This document shows, one piece after another, positions 7,902 through 17,002 of a stretch of 64,000 bases of DNA; the stretch's first letter is position 1, and the number at the start of each line of letters is the position of its first letter. The DNA is from Photobacterium profundum SS9. GTDB taxonomy: Bacteria; Pseudomonadota; Gammaproteobacteria; Enterobacterales; Vibrionaceae. The position numbers were made by a program, and so were the translations under genes. The notes under the pieces are model-generated. The model worked only from the letters and a program-made list of their open reading frames with translations, did no database searches and was not told where the DNA came from. The stretch is from positions 1,457,440 to 1,521,439 of the forward strand of contig NC_006371.1 in assembly GCF_000196255.1 (NCBI RefSeq), read 5' to 3'.

Positions 7902-7941
7902 TATAATAGGAATTCACATGACAGGGCGCAAACGTTTGCGT
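7902..7941 (+). promoter_or_regulatory. glyA promoter -10 with PurR box
   Basis: TATAAT at 7902-7907, with no clear -35 at standard spacing, is followed at 7926-7941 by GCGCAAACGTTTGCGT, which matches the PurR operator consensus ACGCAAACGTTTTCNT in all core bases. PurR repression of glyA is established in E. coli, and a site just past the start of transcription suits repression. The rest of 7594-8164 is AT-rich leader without a gene. Confidence 0.72.
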
Positions 7942-8164
7942 ACAATAATTAGCATTAAAAGAGATAAAAATTCACTATTGGAAATTTTTGTTTGATCGGC
8001 TATCTATAGAAGGGTATGTTACGTACTTGTTGGCAGTATTGCTCTTCACTGCCAAGATAAAACAAGACGAAACGTTATTAAAATTAGAATAAACCATACC
8101 TACAAATATGAACGGCTCTGATAAATGCTTAACGGCCTTGGAGCTCGACTTGAGGATAACGTGA

Positions 8165-9460
8165 ATGAAAGCTTCGTATCAAAATCATGATTTAGAAATG
8201 TTCTTTTCAACCAACCTTGCACAGGTTGACGGTGCCGTTAACGCAGGTATCGAAGCTGAGCTTAACCGCCAGAATCAGCAAATTGAGCTGATAGCCTCTG
8301 AAAACATCGTTTCTAAAGCAGTAATGCAAGCACAAGGTACTTGTTTAACCAATAAGTATGCTGAAGGTTATGCGGGCCACCGTTACTACGGTGGTTGTGA
8401 ACATGTTGATGAAGTAGAAAAGATCGCTATCGCTCGTGCCAAGCAATTATTCCAATGTGAATACGTTAATGTTCAGCCTCACTCTGGCGCTCAAGCAAAC
8501 GGTGCAGTTATGCTTGCACTGCTTCAACCGGGTGACACTATCTTGGGTATGTCTTTGGATGCTGGCGGCCACTTAACACACGGTGCACGCCCTGCTCTTT
8601 CTGGTAAGTGGTTTGATGCTGTTCAATACGGTGTGAACAAAGACACCCTAGAAATTGATTACAACCAAGTACGTGAACTGGCTATCGAGCACAAACCAAA
8701 AATGATTATTGCAGGTGGTTCAGCTATTCCTCGTATAATCAATTTTGCAAAATTCCGCGAAATCGCTGATGAAGTTGGCGCTTTCCTAATGGTTGATATG
8801 GCACACATCGCAGGTCTTATTGCTGCGGGCGAACACCCTAGCCCTATCCCACATGCGCATGTTATTACTACAACAACACACAAAACATTACGTGGTCCAC
8901 GTGGTGGCATGATTCTAACAAACCTAGAAGACATCAATAAAAAGATTAACTCTGCGGTATTCCCTGGTCTTCAGGGTGGTCCGTTGATGCACGTTATTGC
9001 GGGTAAAGCTGTCGCATTTGGTGAAGCATTAGAACCTGATTTCAAAATTTATATCAAAAATGTGATTAGCAACGCCAAAGTATTAGCAGAAGTACTACAA
9101 AATCGTGGCTGCGATATTGTAACTAACGGCACCGATACCCATTTGATGTTGGTTGACCTTCGCCCTAAAGGCTTGAAAGGTAATGCTGCTGAAAATGCAC
9201 TAGAGCGTGCAGGCATCACTTGTAATAAAAATGGCATCCCGTTTGATACTGAAAAACCAATGGTAACCTCGGGTATTCGTTTAGGCACACCAGCAGGTAC
9301 AAGCCGTGGCTTCGGCAATGACGAATTCAAGCAAATTGGTGAATGGATTGGCGATGTACTAGACGGTCTAGCGGCTAACCCAGAAGACAACAGTGAAGTG
9401 GAAAAACATGTTAAGCAGCAAGTTCAGAAGCTGTGCAGCCGTTTCCCGCTTTACCAGTAA
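8165..9460 (+). CDS. glyA: Serine hydroxymethyltransferase
   Basis: 431 residues, slightly longer than the usual about 417. A PLP enzyme interconverting serine plus tetrahydrofolate with glycine plus methylene-tetrahydrofolate in the cytoplasm. The PLP lysine is K240 in [14 protein letters not shown]; the substrate and PLP motifs ELIASEN (41-47), [13 protein letters not shown] (65-77) and HSGAQAN (106-112) are intact. TTGAGGATAAC is the ribosome site. It heads a plus-strand unit with gcvH and gcvP and carries a PurR box in its leader. Given the linkage, this may be a second, glycine-catabolic SHMT, with a housekeeping copy elsewhere. Confidence 0.97.
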   Translation: MKASYQNHDLEMFFSTNLAQVDGAVNAGIEAELNRQNQQIELIASENIVSKAVMQAQGTCLTNKYAEGYAGHRYYGGCEHVDEVEKIAIARAKQLFQCEYVNVQPHSGAQANGAVMLALLQPGDTILGMSLDAGGHLTHGARPALSGKWFDAVQYGVNKDTLEIDYNQVRELAIEHKPKMIIAGGSAIPRIINFAKFREIADEVGAFLMVDMAHIAGLIAAGEHPSPIPHAHVITTTTHKTLRGPRGGMILTNLEDINKKINSAVFPGLQGGPLMHVIAGKAVAFGEALEPDFKIYIKNVISNAKVLAEVLQNRGCDIVTNGTDTHLMLVDLRPKGLKGNAAENALERAGITCNKNGIPFDTEKPMVTSGIRLGTPAGTSRGFGNDEFKQIGEWIGDVLDGLAANPEDNSEVEKHVKQQVQKLCSRFPLYQ

Positions 9461-9488
9461 AAACCAAAATTACCAGTAAAAACCAAAA
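9451..9488 (+). repeat. 19-bp tandem duplication over the glyA stop
   Basis: TTACCAGTAAAAACCAAAA occurs twice head-to-tail, the first copy containing the glyA TAA. It looks like a recent slippage duplication and does not change the protein. Confidence 0.85.
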
Positions 9489-9501
9489 TTTACCGACATA
9501 T

Positions 9502-9553
9502 CATGCTCTCGTAACACCTCTTTTTTATGAAGAACATCGTTATAGAGAGCATG
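9502..9553 (+). promoter_or_regulatory. Long-arm stem in the glyA-gcvH spacer
   Basis: CATGCTCTC (9502-9510) is the exact complement of GAGAGCATG (9545-9553) across a 34-base loop; both arms are followed by GTAAC or TAAC. No T-run follows, so it is not a standard terminator. It could be an mRNA processing or regulatory structure. Confidence 0.4.
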
Positions 9554-9651
9554 TAACAACAAAAATGATTAATTCAAATGGCCTGTCTGTATAAACAGCA
9601 CGCTTTTTTTAAAAAACATTATCTGCGGAACATTTACGCAAGGAGTTTACA

Positions 9652-10029
9652 ATGGAAAATACACTTAAGTTTGCTGAAAGCCATGAGTGGGTTCGTGATA
9701 ACGGTGACGGCACTATCACCATGGGCATTTCTAACCACGCTCAAGGTCTTTTAGGCGACGTGGTTTTTGTGGATCTTCCAGAAGTTGGTGATTCAGTTGA
9801 AGCAGGCGAAACATTCTCTCTTGTTGAATCAGTAAAAGCAGCATCTGATATTTACGCTCCTGTTACTGGTGAAATTGTTGAAATCAACGAAGAGCTAGAA
9901 GATAGCCCAGAGCTTGTAAACGAAGAACCGTACGAAGGCGGCTGGATTGCTAAAATTAAGATCAGCGACGTTGAAGAGCTGACTAAGCTTACTGCTGGTG
10001 ACAAATACTTAGAATCTATCGAAGACTAA
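9652..10029 (+). CDS. gcvH: Glycine cleavage H protein
   Basis: 125 residues, normal length. This lipoyl carrier shuttles the aminomethyl group from GcvP to GcvT and then reduced lipoate to the L protein. The lipoyl lysine is K62 in [10 protein letters not shown], flanked by the expected hairpin fold ([19 protein letters not shown]). An AAGGAG ribosome site lies upstream. It sits between glyA (192-base gap) and gcvP (200-base gap). The L protein (lpd) is not in the window, as usual. Confidence 0.98.
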   Translation: MENTLKFAESHEWVRDNGDGTITMGISNHAQGLLGDVVFVDLPEVGDSVEAGETFSLVESVKAASDIYAPVTGEIVEINEELEDSPELVNEEPYEGGWIAKIKISDVEELTKLTAGDKYLESIED

Positions 10030-10074
10030 GGTCTCTATCGAAATCTAAGTATCTCTTGAAAACTAGGTAAATCT

Positions 10075-10138
10075 CGGCTTTTGGTTGAGCGATGTCTTCT
10101 TTTAGACACTTGCTTCTACAGATACCAATCAAAAGCCG
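10075..10138 (+). terminator. Large stem in the gcvH-gcvP spacer, terminator-like
   Basis: CGGCTTTTGGTTG pairs with CAATCAAAAGCCG (12 of 13, plus one G-U) across about 38 bases that hold a smaller GTCT/AGAC hairpin; TTTT follows. It could be a partial terminator setting the GcvH to GcvP ratio, or a stable processing stem. Confidence 0.5.
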
Positions 10139-10229
10139 TTTTAAGCAATACTCCGATGACTTATAGCAATTACGTCAGATCATTGAATCACAATGGATGT
10201 AATTGGTAGCAACTGTTCAGGAAAGAACC

Positions 10230-13109
10230 ATGACCGACATGACTCTTCTAAATGCTTTAAGCGACGACCAAGATTTTGCGGGTCGCCACAATGGCCCCAA
10301 TGCTGCACAACAAAATATTATGCTGAAAGCAATTTCAGCAGAAAGCGTTGAGCAGCTAATAGCACAAACAGTTCCAGCGGATATTCGTCTGCCAGAACCT
10401 ATGAAGCTGGATCCTGCACAAAGTGAAGCAGACATGCTGACTTCTCTTAAAGCGATTGCAAGTAAGAACATCATTAATCGTAGCTATATCGGTCAAGGTT
10501 ACTATAACAACCTAACGCCAAATGTTGTGCTTCGTAACGTGCTTGAAAATCCAGGTTGGTACACTGCGTACACACCTTACCAGCCAGAAATCTCTCAAGG
10601 TCGCCTTGAATCTCTGCTTAATTACCAGCAGATGATTATGGACCTAACAAGCATGGAACTGGCAAACGCCTCTTTGCTTGATGAAGCAACAGCAGCAGCA
10701 GAAGCAATGACACTGTGTTTGCGAGCAGGTAAGAGTAAGAGCAAAGCTTTCTTTGTTTCTAACGACCTACACCCTCAAACAGTTGATGTTGTTCGCACAC
10801 GAGCAGAATACATTGGTATTGAAATCATCACAGGTTCAGTTGAAGAACTGGATAACCACGATGTATTTGGTGCTTTGGTACAATACCCAGGTACAACGGG
10901 TTCAATTACTGATTTAACTGACATAATTGAAAAAGCACATGCGAAAAAAACACTGGTTGCTGTAGCGTCTGATCTACTAGCACTAACACTGCTTAAAGCA
11001 CCTGGTGAAATGGGCGCAGACGTAGTGATTGGTAGTGCACAGCGCTTCGGTGTACCAATGGGATTCGGCGGTCCACACGCTGGTTTCATGGCAACAAAAG
11101 ACAAGCACAAGCGTACTATGCCAGGCCGTGTAATCGGTGTTTCTAAAGATGCGAGAGGCAACCAATCTCTTCGTATGGCAATGCAAACGCGTGAGCAGCA
11201 CATTCGTCGTGAAAAAGCGACATCGAACATCTGTACCGCACAGGCGCTATTAGCCAATATGGCTGCATTCTATGCCCTGTACCACGGTCCTGAAGGCCTT
11301 CGTAAAATTGGCCGTCGTGTTCACCACCTAACAGCGATTCTTGCTGCAGGTTTACGTAATTCAGGTATCGAGCTAGCAAGTGATACATTCTTCGATACGA
11401 TTACGCTTAACACTGGCAAGAAAACTGACGATTTCTACAAAAAAGCACTAGCTGCTGGTATCAACCTGCGTAAGTTTGACGTTCAGCTGGGTATCAGCCT
11501 AGATGAGACCACGAAGGTTTCTGACGTTGAAGAGCTACTGGCTATCTTTACTGGCAACAAATTAAAAGCATCGATGTTCACAGCAGATATTGCTGCTGAC
11601 GAATTTGCTGCAATTCCAGAAAGCTGCCGTCGTACAAGTAAGTACCTAACACACCCTGTTTTCAACGAGCACCACAGTGAAACGCAAATGATGCGTTACA
11701 TGAAGAAGCTTGAAAACAAAGACTACTCGCTGACACACGGTATGATCCCGCTAGGCAGCTGTACAATGAAGTTGAATGCAGCAGCAGAGATGATTCCTAT
11801 CACTTGGCCTGAATTCGGTTCATTGCACCCATTTGCACCTGCAGATCAAACTAAAGGCTATCAAGAGCTTGCCTCTAAGCTTTCTGAAATGCTGTGTTCT
11901 GTAACAGGTTACGATGCGTTTTCTCTACAGCCAAACTCTGGCGCGCAAGGTGAATATGCCGGTCTTATCGCGATTCAGCGTTACCACCAGCACAATGGCG
12001 ACAGCCACCGTAATGTTTGTTTAATTCCAAGTTCTGCACACGGTACTAACCCTGCATCAGCGGCAATGGTATCAATGAAAGTTGTGGTTGTAGGTTGTGA
12101 TGAAAAAGGCAACGTCGATGTTGAAGATCTGAAAGTTAAGATCGAAAAACACCGCGATAACCTATCATGCATCATGATCACCTACCCTTCTACACACGGT
12201 GTATACGAAGAAGCAGTACGTGAAGTCTGTGACCTTGTACACGATGCTGGCGGTCAGGTTTACCTTGATGGTGCAAACATGAACGCACAGGTTGGTTTAA
12301 CTAACCCAGGCTTTATCGGTTCAGATGTTTCGCACCTTAACCTACACAAAACATTCTGTATTCCACACGGTGGCGGCGGTCCTGGTATGGGTCCTATCGG
12401 TGTTAAATCGCACCTAGCACCTTTCCTACCTGGTCACGTTCAATCGACTTCTGATGAAGGCCAGCAGTACGCAGTTTCTGCAGCAGAGCTAGGTTCAGCT
12501 TCTATTCTACCTATCTCATACGCTTACATCGCGATGATGGGTGAAGAAGGGCTTACTGAAGCGACGAAGCTTGCTATCTTGAACGCTAACTACGTAATGG
12601 AACGTCTACGCCCACACTACCCTGTTCTTTACCGTGGTACTGAAGGCCGTATTGCTCACGAATGTATTATCGACATTCGCCCACTAAAAGAAGCCTCTGG
12701 CATTTCTGAAGAAGATGTAGCGAAGCGCTTAATGGATTACGGTTTCCATGCGCCAACAATGTCTTTCCCTGTTGCCGGTACGCTGATGATTGAACCGACT
12801 GAATCTGAAGATTTAGCCGAGCTTGATCGTTTCTGTGACGCGATGATTGCAATTCGTCAAGAAATTGCACGCGTTCAAGAAGGTGAATGGCCAATCGACG
12901 ACAACCCGTTGGTACATGCGCCGCATACACAGGCAGATCTAATGGAAACTGAGTGGAACCGTGCTTACAGCCGCGAAATTGCTTGCTTCCCAACAGATCA
13001 CACTCGAGCATCTAAGTACTGGCCGACAGTAAACCGCGTTGATAACGTATTCGGTGACCGTAACTTAATCTGTTCTTGCCCAAGCATCGACAGCTACATC
13101 GAAGATTAA
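10230..13109 (+). CDS. gcvP: Glycine dehydrogenase (decarboxylating), P protein
   Basis: 959 residues, essentially the length of the fused E. coli P protein. It decarboxylates glycine on PLP and passes the aminomethyl group to lipoyl-GcvH. The PLP lysine is K707 in [18 protein letters not shown]; the glycine-rich loop follows directly. The N-terminal half carries the non-catalytic paralogous domain. The start is the ATG at 10230 (AGGAAAGAACC ribosome site) rather than the GTG at 10203. A terminator follows at 13157. Confidence 0.98.
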   Translation: MTDMTLLNALSDDQDFAGRHNGPNAAQQNIMLKAISAESVEQLIAQTVPADIRLPEPMKLDPAQSEADMLTSLKAIASKNIINRSYIGQGYYNNLTPNVVLRNVLENPGWYTAYTPYQPEISQGRLESLLNYQQMIMDLTSMELANASLLDEATAAAEAMTLCLRAGKSKSKAFFVSNDLHPQTVDVVRTRAEYIGIEIITGSVEELDNHDVFGALVQYPGTTGSITDLTDIIEKAHAKKTLVAVASDLLALTLLKAPGEMGADVVIGSAQRFGVPMGFGGPHAGFMATKDKHKRTMPGRVIGVSKDARGNQSLRMAMQTREQHIRREKATSNICTAQALLANMAAFYALYHGPEGLRKIGRRVHHLTAILAAGLRNSGIELASDTFFDTITLNTGKKTDDFYKKALAAGINLRKFDVQLGISLDETTKVSDVEELLAIFTGNKLKASMFTADIAADEFAAIPESCRRTSKYLTHPVFNEHHSETQMMRYMKKLENKDYSLTHGMIPLGSCTMKLNAAAEMIPITWPEFGSLHPFAPADQTKGYQELASKLSEMLCSVTGYDAFSLQPNSGAQGEYAGLIAIQRYHQHNGDSHRNVCLIPSSAHGTNPASAAMVSMKVVVVGCDEKGNVDVEDLKVKIEKHRDNLSCIMITYPSTHGVYEEAVREVCDLVHDAGGQVYLDGANMNAQVGLTNPGFIGSDVSHLNLHKTFCIPHGGGGPGMGPIGVKSHLAPFLPGHVQSTSDEGQQYAVSAAELGSASILPISYAYIAMMGEEGLTEATKLAILNANYVMERLRPHYPVLYRGTEGRIAHECIIDIRPLKEASGISEEDVAKRLMDYGFHAPTMSFPVAGTLMIEPTESEDLAELDRFCDAMIAIRQEIARVQEGEWPIDDNPLVHAPHTQADLMETEWNRAYSREIACFPTDHTRASKYWPTVNRVDNVFGDRNLICSCPSIDSYIED

Positions 13110-13156
13110 TGATCTGCTGATCATGGATAATTACGTTGAAGACTAGCTTGATAGTT

Positions 13157-13186
13157 AAAAAGCGAACCGAAAGGTTCGCTTTTTTA
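13157..13186 (+). terminator. Rho-independent terminator of gcvP
   Basis: AAAAAGCGAACC-GAAA-GGTTCGCTTTTTT: 12-bp stem, GNRA-type loop and T-run, 48 bases past the gcvP stop. Confidence 0.95.
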
Positions 13187-13461
13187 TTGTTCTTTTTTAA
13201 GGGTTAATAAGGAATGGCTTAGCGTTAGTGCAAGATATGTTTTGGTCAAGTAAAACTCCACCCTAAGTAAGTGAAATTATTATTGCCGAATAGACTGTAG
13301 ATAAACATGAATTTCAGAAATGCATTTTTGCTTGTAGATAAGTAATTTCTACTTAGTAGACTTGTTCACTATCTTCCTGTTTAAGATATTACTTAAAATT
13401 TAGGTAGTAAATAATTGATGCAAGGTAAATTGTGTATTACAAAAATTAAGTCAAGGGGCAC

Positions 13462-13528
13462 TATACCCAAGTTACCTCAAGATGCTCATTTCAGCGAGAA
13501 TCCTGTATATTGAGGTGACTTGAGTATA
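13462..13528. repeat. 67-bp internally deleted copy of the structured repeat
   Basis: It begins TATACCCAAGTTACCTCAAG and ends TTGAGGTGACTTGAGTATA, the two ends of the 266-bp element found at 15177, 23446 and 38935, but lacks nearly the whole interior; the GCTCATTTCAGCGAGAA of the right arm joins directly to TCCTGTATATTGAGG of the left arm. The surrounding 13187-13549 holds no gene that I can see. Confidence 0.85.
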
Positions 13529-13549
13529 AAGGTATTGCTGTCACATTTG

Positions 13550-13717
13550 TTAGTCGTCTTTAACCATTGACTGGGTATACCAGCAGGTTAATGTCTCATC
13601 TGAGCCAACCAGATTAACTACAATTTCACCATAGAGTTTCCACCCCTGATCAAAAAGAAGGTTAATTTTCTTTTCAAATTCAAACTCATGTTTATCGCAG
13701 ACAATTTTGTATTTCAT
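13550..13717 (-). CDS. DUF1737-like small protein (55 aa)
   Basis: A frame too short for most gene callers: MKYKIVCDKHEFEFEKKINLL..., with GWKLYGEIVV, and ending CWYTQSMVKDD. The pattern of a short strand, a helix (FEKKINLLFDQGW) and a strand ending in W-Y-Q-x-M matches my memory of DUF1737-type proteins, a small alpha-beta fold of unknown function. The ribosome site GGAGAG lies 5 bases before the ATG. It stands alone next to the 67-bp repeat. Family call by eye. Confidence 0.7.
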   Translation of the reverse strand: MKYKIVCDKHEFEFEKKINLLFDQGWKLYGEIVVNLVGSDETLTCWYTQSMVKDD

Positions 13718-13863
13718 AATTGCTCTCCAACTAACACCACATAAGAAAACGGATGAACAAGATTTTTTATTATTGCCAGTTCACCGTAAACTGAATGCTA
13801 AGTCGATGTTTATATGACAAGAATAAAACGACCAGCATCTTAAATAATAGTCATAAATAATTA

Positions 13864-13877
13864 GGTTCTGTTGCAAA
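13864..13877. mobile_element. Possible IS6-type terminal repeat remnant
   Basis: GGTTCTGTTGCAAA matches the well-known outer end of several IS6-family elements. No transposase or second end was seen nearby, so at best it is a solo end. Confidence 0.35.
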
Positions 13878-13973
13878 AGAATCACTCATTCTGATCTTTT
13901 ACAACTAGCTTCGTTATATGTCAGCAACCGTTTTACTTTTCCCTCTCAATTTCAAACTAGTAGAGAAGATCAG

Positions 13974-14207
13974 TTGATACAAGTAACACTAGGGCGAACA
14001 ATGAGGCTGAGCGGCGTATCCGAGGGGGTTATCCAGCGTAAAATTAGCTATGGGACAACATCAGATGCAGGGGATAAGTTCAGAAGCCAGATACATACTC
14101 TAATAGAGGCCTGTAAAAAGCGGAAACTATCAACCATGTCAGTGCTGACAGAAATCATTACGTCTGTAGTTCATAGGCAGCCTTACCCGAATGTTCTTGC
14201 TCTGTAA
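13974..14207 (+). pseudogene. C-terminal fragment of an IS66-type transposase
   Basis: The frame encodes RKISYGTTSDAGDKFRSQI, then an ACKKRKLSTMSVL helix. It aligns with the last 45 residues of the IS66-type transposase at 60583 (RKVSGGTRSDLGRQCRDTF, CRKLGVSFWKYL). There is no N-terminal or catalytic region upstream and the opening codon is TTG. It is a decayed remnant unrelated at DNA level to the intact IS66 copy, so it marks an older insertion. Confidence 0.6.
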
Positions 14208-14266
14208 ATTGACACCGTTCACTTAAAGTCAACCTACCTCTGGTGAACGGTTACAGATTTTCTCTC

Positions 14267-14977
14267 TTATGGCAAATTGTTTAGGTCTTCAAGGGCTGAC
14301 AGTATTCCGTTTATACCAATATAAGTGGAAGTGATTAAGCCGGGAATAAGTGGAAAAGTTGGATTTGTCAGCGTTGGAATGGTTGAAAGAATACCAGAAA
14401 GTGCCCCTAAACCAATATTTCCACAGGTCAGTAGCCCACTTGATAGAGCTTTATTCATTATTAGAAGTGCCATCAGTCTTCGGCTGCGTTCGTCAGGAGT
14501 TAGCATATTTCTATCCGGAGTTATATCCGGATCATCGTCGTTAATTTTTAAATATGATTCTAACTTCTTCTCATTAATACTATCTTTATTTATATCTAGT
14601 AGCATCTCCATTAAATCTTTTGATTCCGCAAACTCCACGAGCTCTTTGAGCTCATCTTTTGAAATGATTTGCGCATCAATTTCCGGAATGGAGTAACCTT
14701 CGAGAACTTTCTTAATATTTATTGATTGCTCAAGTAAAATTGTAGCAATTTCAGACTCTTTTACAATAACAGCCAACTCTAGACATACCTTAAAGGCATC
14801 GAAAGTTTTTTTTATGTCAGATGGAGTAAGATCAGGGTCGTCTATTTTTTTGCTGGCGCCTAGCTTTATTTTCTGACTTAGATCAATTAACTGGGTATAG
14901 TCAATTTTTTTAAAAATGTCGGGATGATGTTCAAGTCTGTATTCTAGTTCCCATAATGCCTGTTTAGTTTCACTCAT
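14267..14977 (-). CDS. Orphan acidic protein with hydrophobic C-terminus (236 aa)
   Basis: The start is placed at the ATG at 14977, 9 bases after GGAG; upstream ATGs at 14995 and 15007 lack ribosome sites. Residues 1-160 are acidic and helical (many KKxD and LE repeats). Residues about 165-230 turn hydrophobic and glycine-rich (LLTCGNIGLGALSGIL... PLIPGLITSTYIGINGIL), suggesting membrane association by two segments. The codon usage is AT-rich and it is flanked by a transposase remnant and a structured repeat, which suggests acquisition. No family recognised; an effector or membrane-active protein is possible but unproven. Confidence 0.6.
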   Translation of the reverse strand: MSETKQALWELEYRLEHHPDIFKKIDYTQLIDLSQKIKLGASKKIDDPDLTPSDIKKTFDAFKVCLELAVIVKESEIATILLEQSINIKKVLEGYSIPEIDAQIISKDELKELVEFAESKDLMEMLLDINKDSINEKKLESYLKINDDDPDITPDRNMLTPDERSRRLMALLIMNKALSSGLLTCGNIGLGALSGILSTIPTLTNPTFPLIPGLITSTYIGINGILSALEDLNNLP

Positions 14978-15176
14978 GTTGTTTTTCTCCGACATTTCGT
15001 TGATCAACTATTACTATTAAAACTAGCACGCCTCTTAGACTTAGCAATAAATATGAACAATTCTGGAGCCTGCGAGTCAAGGCTCCATCATGGAAACAAA
15101 AAATTTCTCAAGGTCGCCAAAGTTAGAGAGTGAATTTTCAACTGGATGGTGCACGTTTATGGGAAAGTGAAACGAC

Positions 15177-15442
15177 TATACCCAAGTCACCTCAAGATGC
15201 AGAATTCAGAGTGACCTCAACGTGTTTAATTCAAGGAAAATATGTGTAGGAATGGCACTCCCTTTCAAACACATTTGATACAGAAGTAGACACGTTGAGT
15301 CACTCCCAAAGGGCGGGTTTTATTGGGCTCTATACAGCGTTGCTCATTTTCAACGTAGAACCACTAGGTCTATAAATGAGCGCCTTGCCTAGAGCCCAAT
15401 AAATTCTCGCTGAAACGAGCATCTTGAGGTGACTTGGGTATA
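15177..15442. repeat. 266-bp structured repeat, copy A
   Basis: Ends TATACCCAAGTCACCTCAAG and its near-exact inverse. Inside, nested arms pair: GAGTGACCTCAACGTG with CACGTTGAGTCACTC, ATTGGGCTCTA with TAGAGCCCAAT, CTCATTT with AAATGAG, and a CTCG/CGAG hairpin. It has no coding frame. Same length as the copies at 23446 and 38935. It fits a miniature non-autonomous element. Confidence 0.9.
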
Positions 15443-15446
15443 TACA

Positions 15447-15599
15447 CTAGGCAACTTTCGTCAACATCTTGGTTATATCTTTATTAATCATGTCCGGCGT
15501 TACCGAAATACTGATTGATGTTGTAACTTTCGCAGTATCACACTTTGTATTGCCCTGTGCATCCTCAATGTGAGGTTCTTCAGTTTGTATCATCGACAT
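15447..15599 (-). CDS. Small protein coupled to the VirK/YbjX gene (50 aa)
   Basis: Its ATG at 15597-15599 overlaps the stop of the upstream gene (TAATG), so it would be translated by re-initiation. Product begins MSMIQTEEPHIEDAQGNTK and has no membrane helix. No separate ribosome site. It ends 4 bases from the 266-bp repeat. Unknown function; coding status moderately supported by the coupling only. Confidence 0.4.
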   Translation of the reverse strand: MSMIQTEEPHIEDAQGNTKCDTAKVTTSISISVTPDMINKDITKMLTKVA

Positions 15600-16597
15600 T
15601 AAACGGGCAATAAATCAAGATTAGTACTCAGGGCACATAAACTTTTCATGACAGTCTGTTCGCTATCTTCCAACCACTGATAACGTTTTACATACAAGCG
15701 ACGTTGGGTTTTCTTTAATGTCGTTGGATCTTTGCGCAATGGGTGAAGTGGTATCTTATAGAAATATTTGTTCAGTACTTCAGCACCATATTCTTCCCAT
15801 AGATCATTGTAATCAAATGTCACTGATTTACGTTTCGAGCCCACATAACGCAACGCTTGGTAGATATGTGCTTTATTAGAGATACCATGCACCTCATCAA
15901 CGTCTAGGCTTTTCGCCAACATCAACGCTATTTCTAACATCAACGCCTTGGTTCGTAAGCCATGTAACGAGCGCGTCAGCAACTTGATCACATCGTTACG
16001 ATCTTCAATATCATCACTTGGCCCTTGCACTGAACCGATATAAAAAATGGTTTTAGGCTGCGTCGACACATGGCAACTTAATGAATAGATCGTACGATTT
16101 TGTGCATCTATTAGTTGCAAGCCTAAAGACCCTTCCCGGCTTCCACCTGCACATAACTTCACTTGGTAACAGTCACCTTTCGAGTCATCAAACGACAAAA
16201 TGGTTAGACCGATGTTTTCATAAATCTTTGATAAATTAGAGCCAAAAATATGCTGACAAAAATTAAAGTGATCTTGAATATGTGCTACACGCTCGGCGCG
16301 ACTCCAATTAACACATAAGTACGGCTTCAAGGGTTTTTCTAAAATACGAGGATTAGATTTCAACACCGGTGATAATTTTTCATTATCAAATAATGTCATC
16401 ATTGATTTCATCGTATTTGCATTCATTATCCCCCACAAACAGAAACGCGCATTCTTTTTAATTCTGCGCCATCCAGTACTTCCTGGGTATAAATCGTCTG
16501 CAATTTTAGGCAACGCACGCAAATAACCGCTCTTCTTTTCAACCATTACATTCAAAATATCTAATCTTCTTTTGTCAATTAAGGGCAAGTTACACAT
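15599..16597 (-). CDS. VirK/YbjX family protein (DUF535)
   Basis: 332 residues with the features of the VirK/YbjX (DUF535) family: an N-terminal basic region, then HFNFCQHIFG, the conserved GREGSLGLQL-like stretch (here GGSREGSLGLQL), IFYIGSVQGP, and a C-terminal LWEEYGAE then FYKIPLHPLRKD. Members are linked to envelope stress and virulence in enterobacteria; biochemical function is unknown. The AGGTGA ribosome site lies inside a 6-bp hairpin (16602-16617). The overlapping small gene follows at 15599. Confidence 0.85.
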   Translation of the reverse strand: MCNLPLIDKRRLDILNVMVEKKSGYLRALPKIADDLYPGSTGWRRIKKNARFCLWGIMNANTMKSMMTLFDNEKLSPVLKSNPRILEKPLKPYLCVNWSRAERVAHIQDHFNFCQHIFGSNLSKIYENIGLTILSFDDSKGDCYQVKLCAGGSREGSLGLQLIDAQNRTIYSLSCHVSTQPKTIFYIGSVQGPSDDIEDRNDVIKLLTRSLHGLRTKALMLEIALMLAKSLDVDEVHGISNKAHIYQALRYVGSKRKSVTFDYNDLWEEYGAEVLNKYFYKIPLHPLRKDPTTLKKTQRRLYVKRYQWLEDSEQTVMKSLCALSTNLDLLPV

Positions 16598-16601
16598 TAA
16601 T

Positions 16602-16617
16602 GTTCACCTTTAGTGAA
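16602..16617 (-). promoter_or_regulatory. Hairpin covering the ribosome site of the VirK-like gene
   Basis: In mRNA sense GTTCAC-TAAAG-GTGAAC forms a perfect 6-bp stem whose 3' arm and loop contain the AGGTGA ribosome site, 4 bases before the ATG. It could limit initiation or serve as an operator at DNA level. Confidence 0.45.
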
Positions 16618-16885
16618 CCGTCACTGACTTAAACAATCAAACCAGTAGTTATGCGAACTAACAACGCCAAAAAATTCTTAACTGTTTGTCTTCACATGAA
16701 TAAACACTTCGTCAAAACTATAAAATATACAATACTTCATACCATATACCAGAAGATGTGAAAATTCTGCCAAAGTATACCGAACGATAATGCACACTGT
16801 ACAGTTAATTATGGACGGTGTACAAATAATGTTCGTTTAATAGCTAATTAATACTTACAGAAAACTAATCATGAAGAGGGGGGAT
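16618..16885. other. Gene-free spacer with a palindrome
   Basis: Holds ACTGTACAGT (16796-16805), a perfect 10-base palindrome, with another TGTACA at 16819-16824. It is probably the promoter region of the VirK-like gene. Nothing else recognised. Confidence 0.35.
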
Positions 16886-16931
16886 ACAAAAACGCCATTG
16901 ATGATCGTTTAATAACGATAATCAATGGCGT
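16886..16931 (-). terminator. Terminator of the chemoreceptor gene
   Basis: ACGCCATTGAT pairs with ATCAATGGCGT around an 18-base region that itself pairs partly (ATCGTT/AACGAT). On the minus strand TTTTTG follows. It lies about 70 bases past the stop at 17003. Confidence 0.8.
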
Positions 16932-17002
16932 AATAATTTATCAGTTTATATCCTACATAATGAGATATACGATAATGTAAGGGAATTTATAACTAACGTA
17001 GT

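Noticed and set aside
6646..8164. Glycine riboswitch upstream of the symporter-gcvT or glyA genes
   Set aside because: Glycine aptamers are common on such genes, but the conserved GGACAGAG and CCGAAGG-type cores are not visible on either strand. A covariance search (Rfam RF00504) would settle it.
10775..11388. Long minus-strand frames inside gcvP
   Set aside because: They are shadows in the opposite frames of a certain gene, with Cys/Trp/His-rich composition and no ribosome sites.
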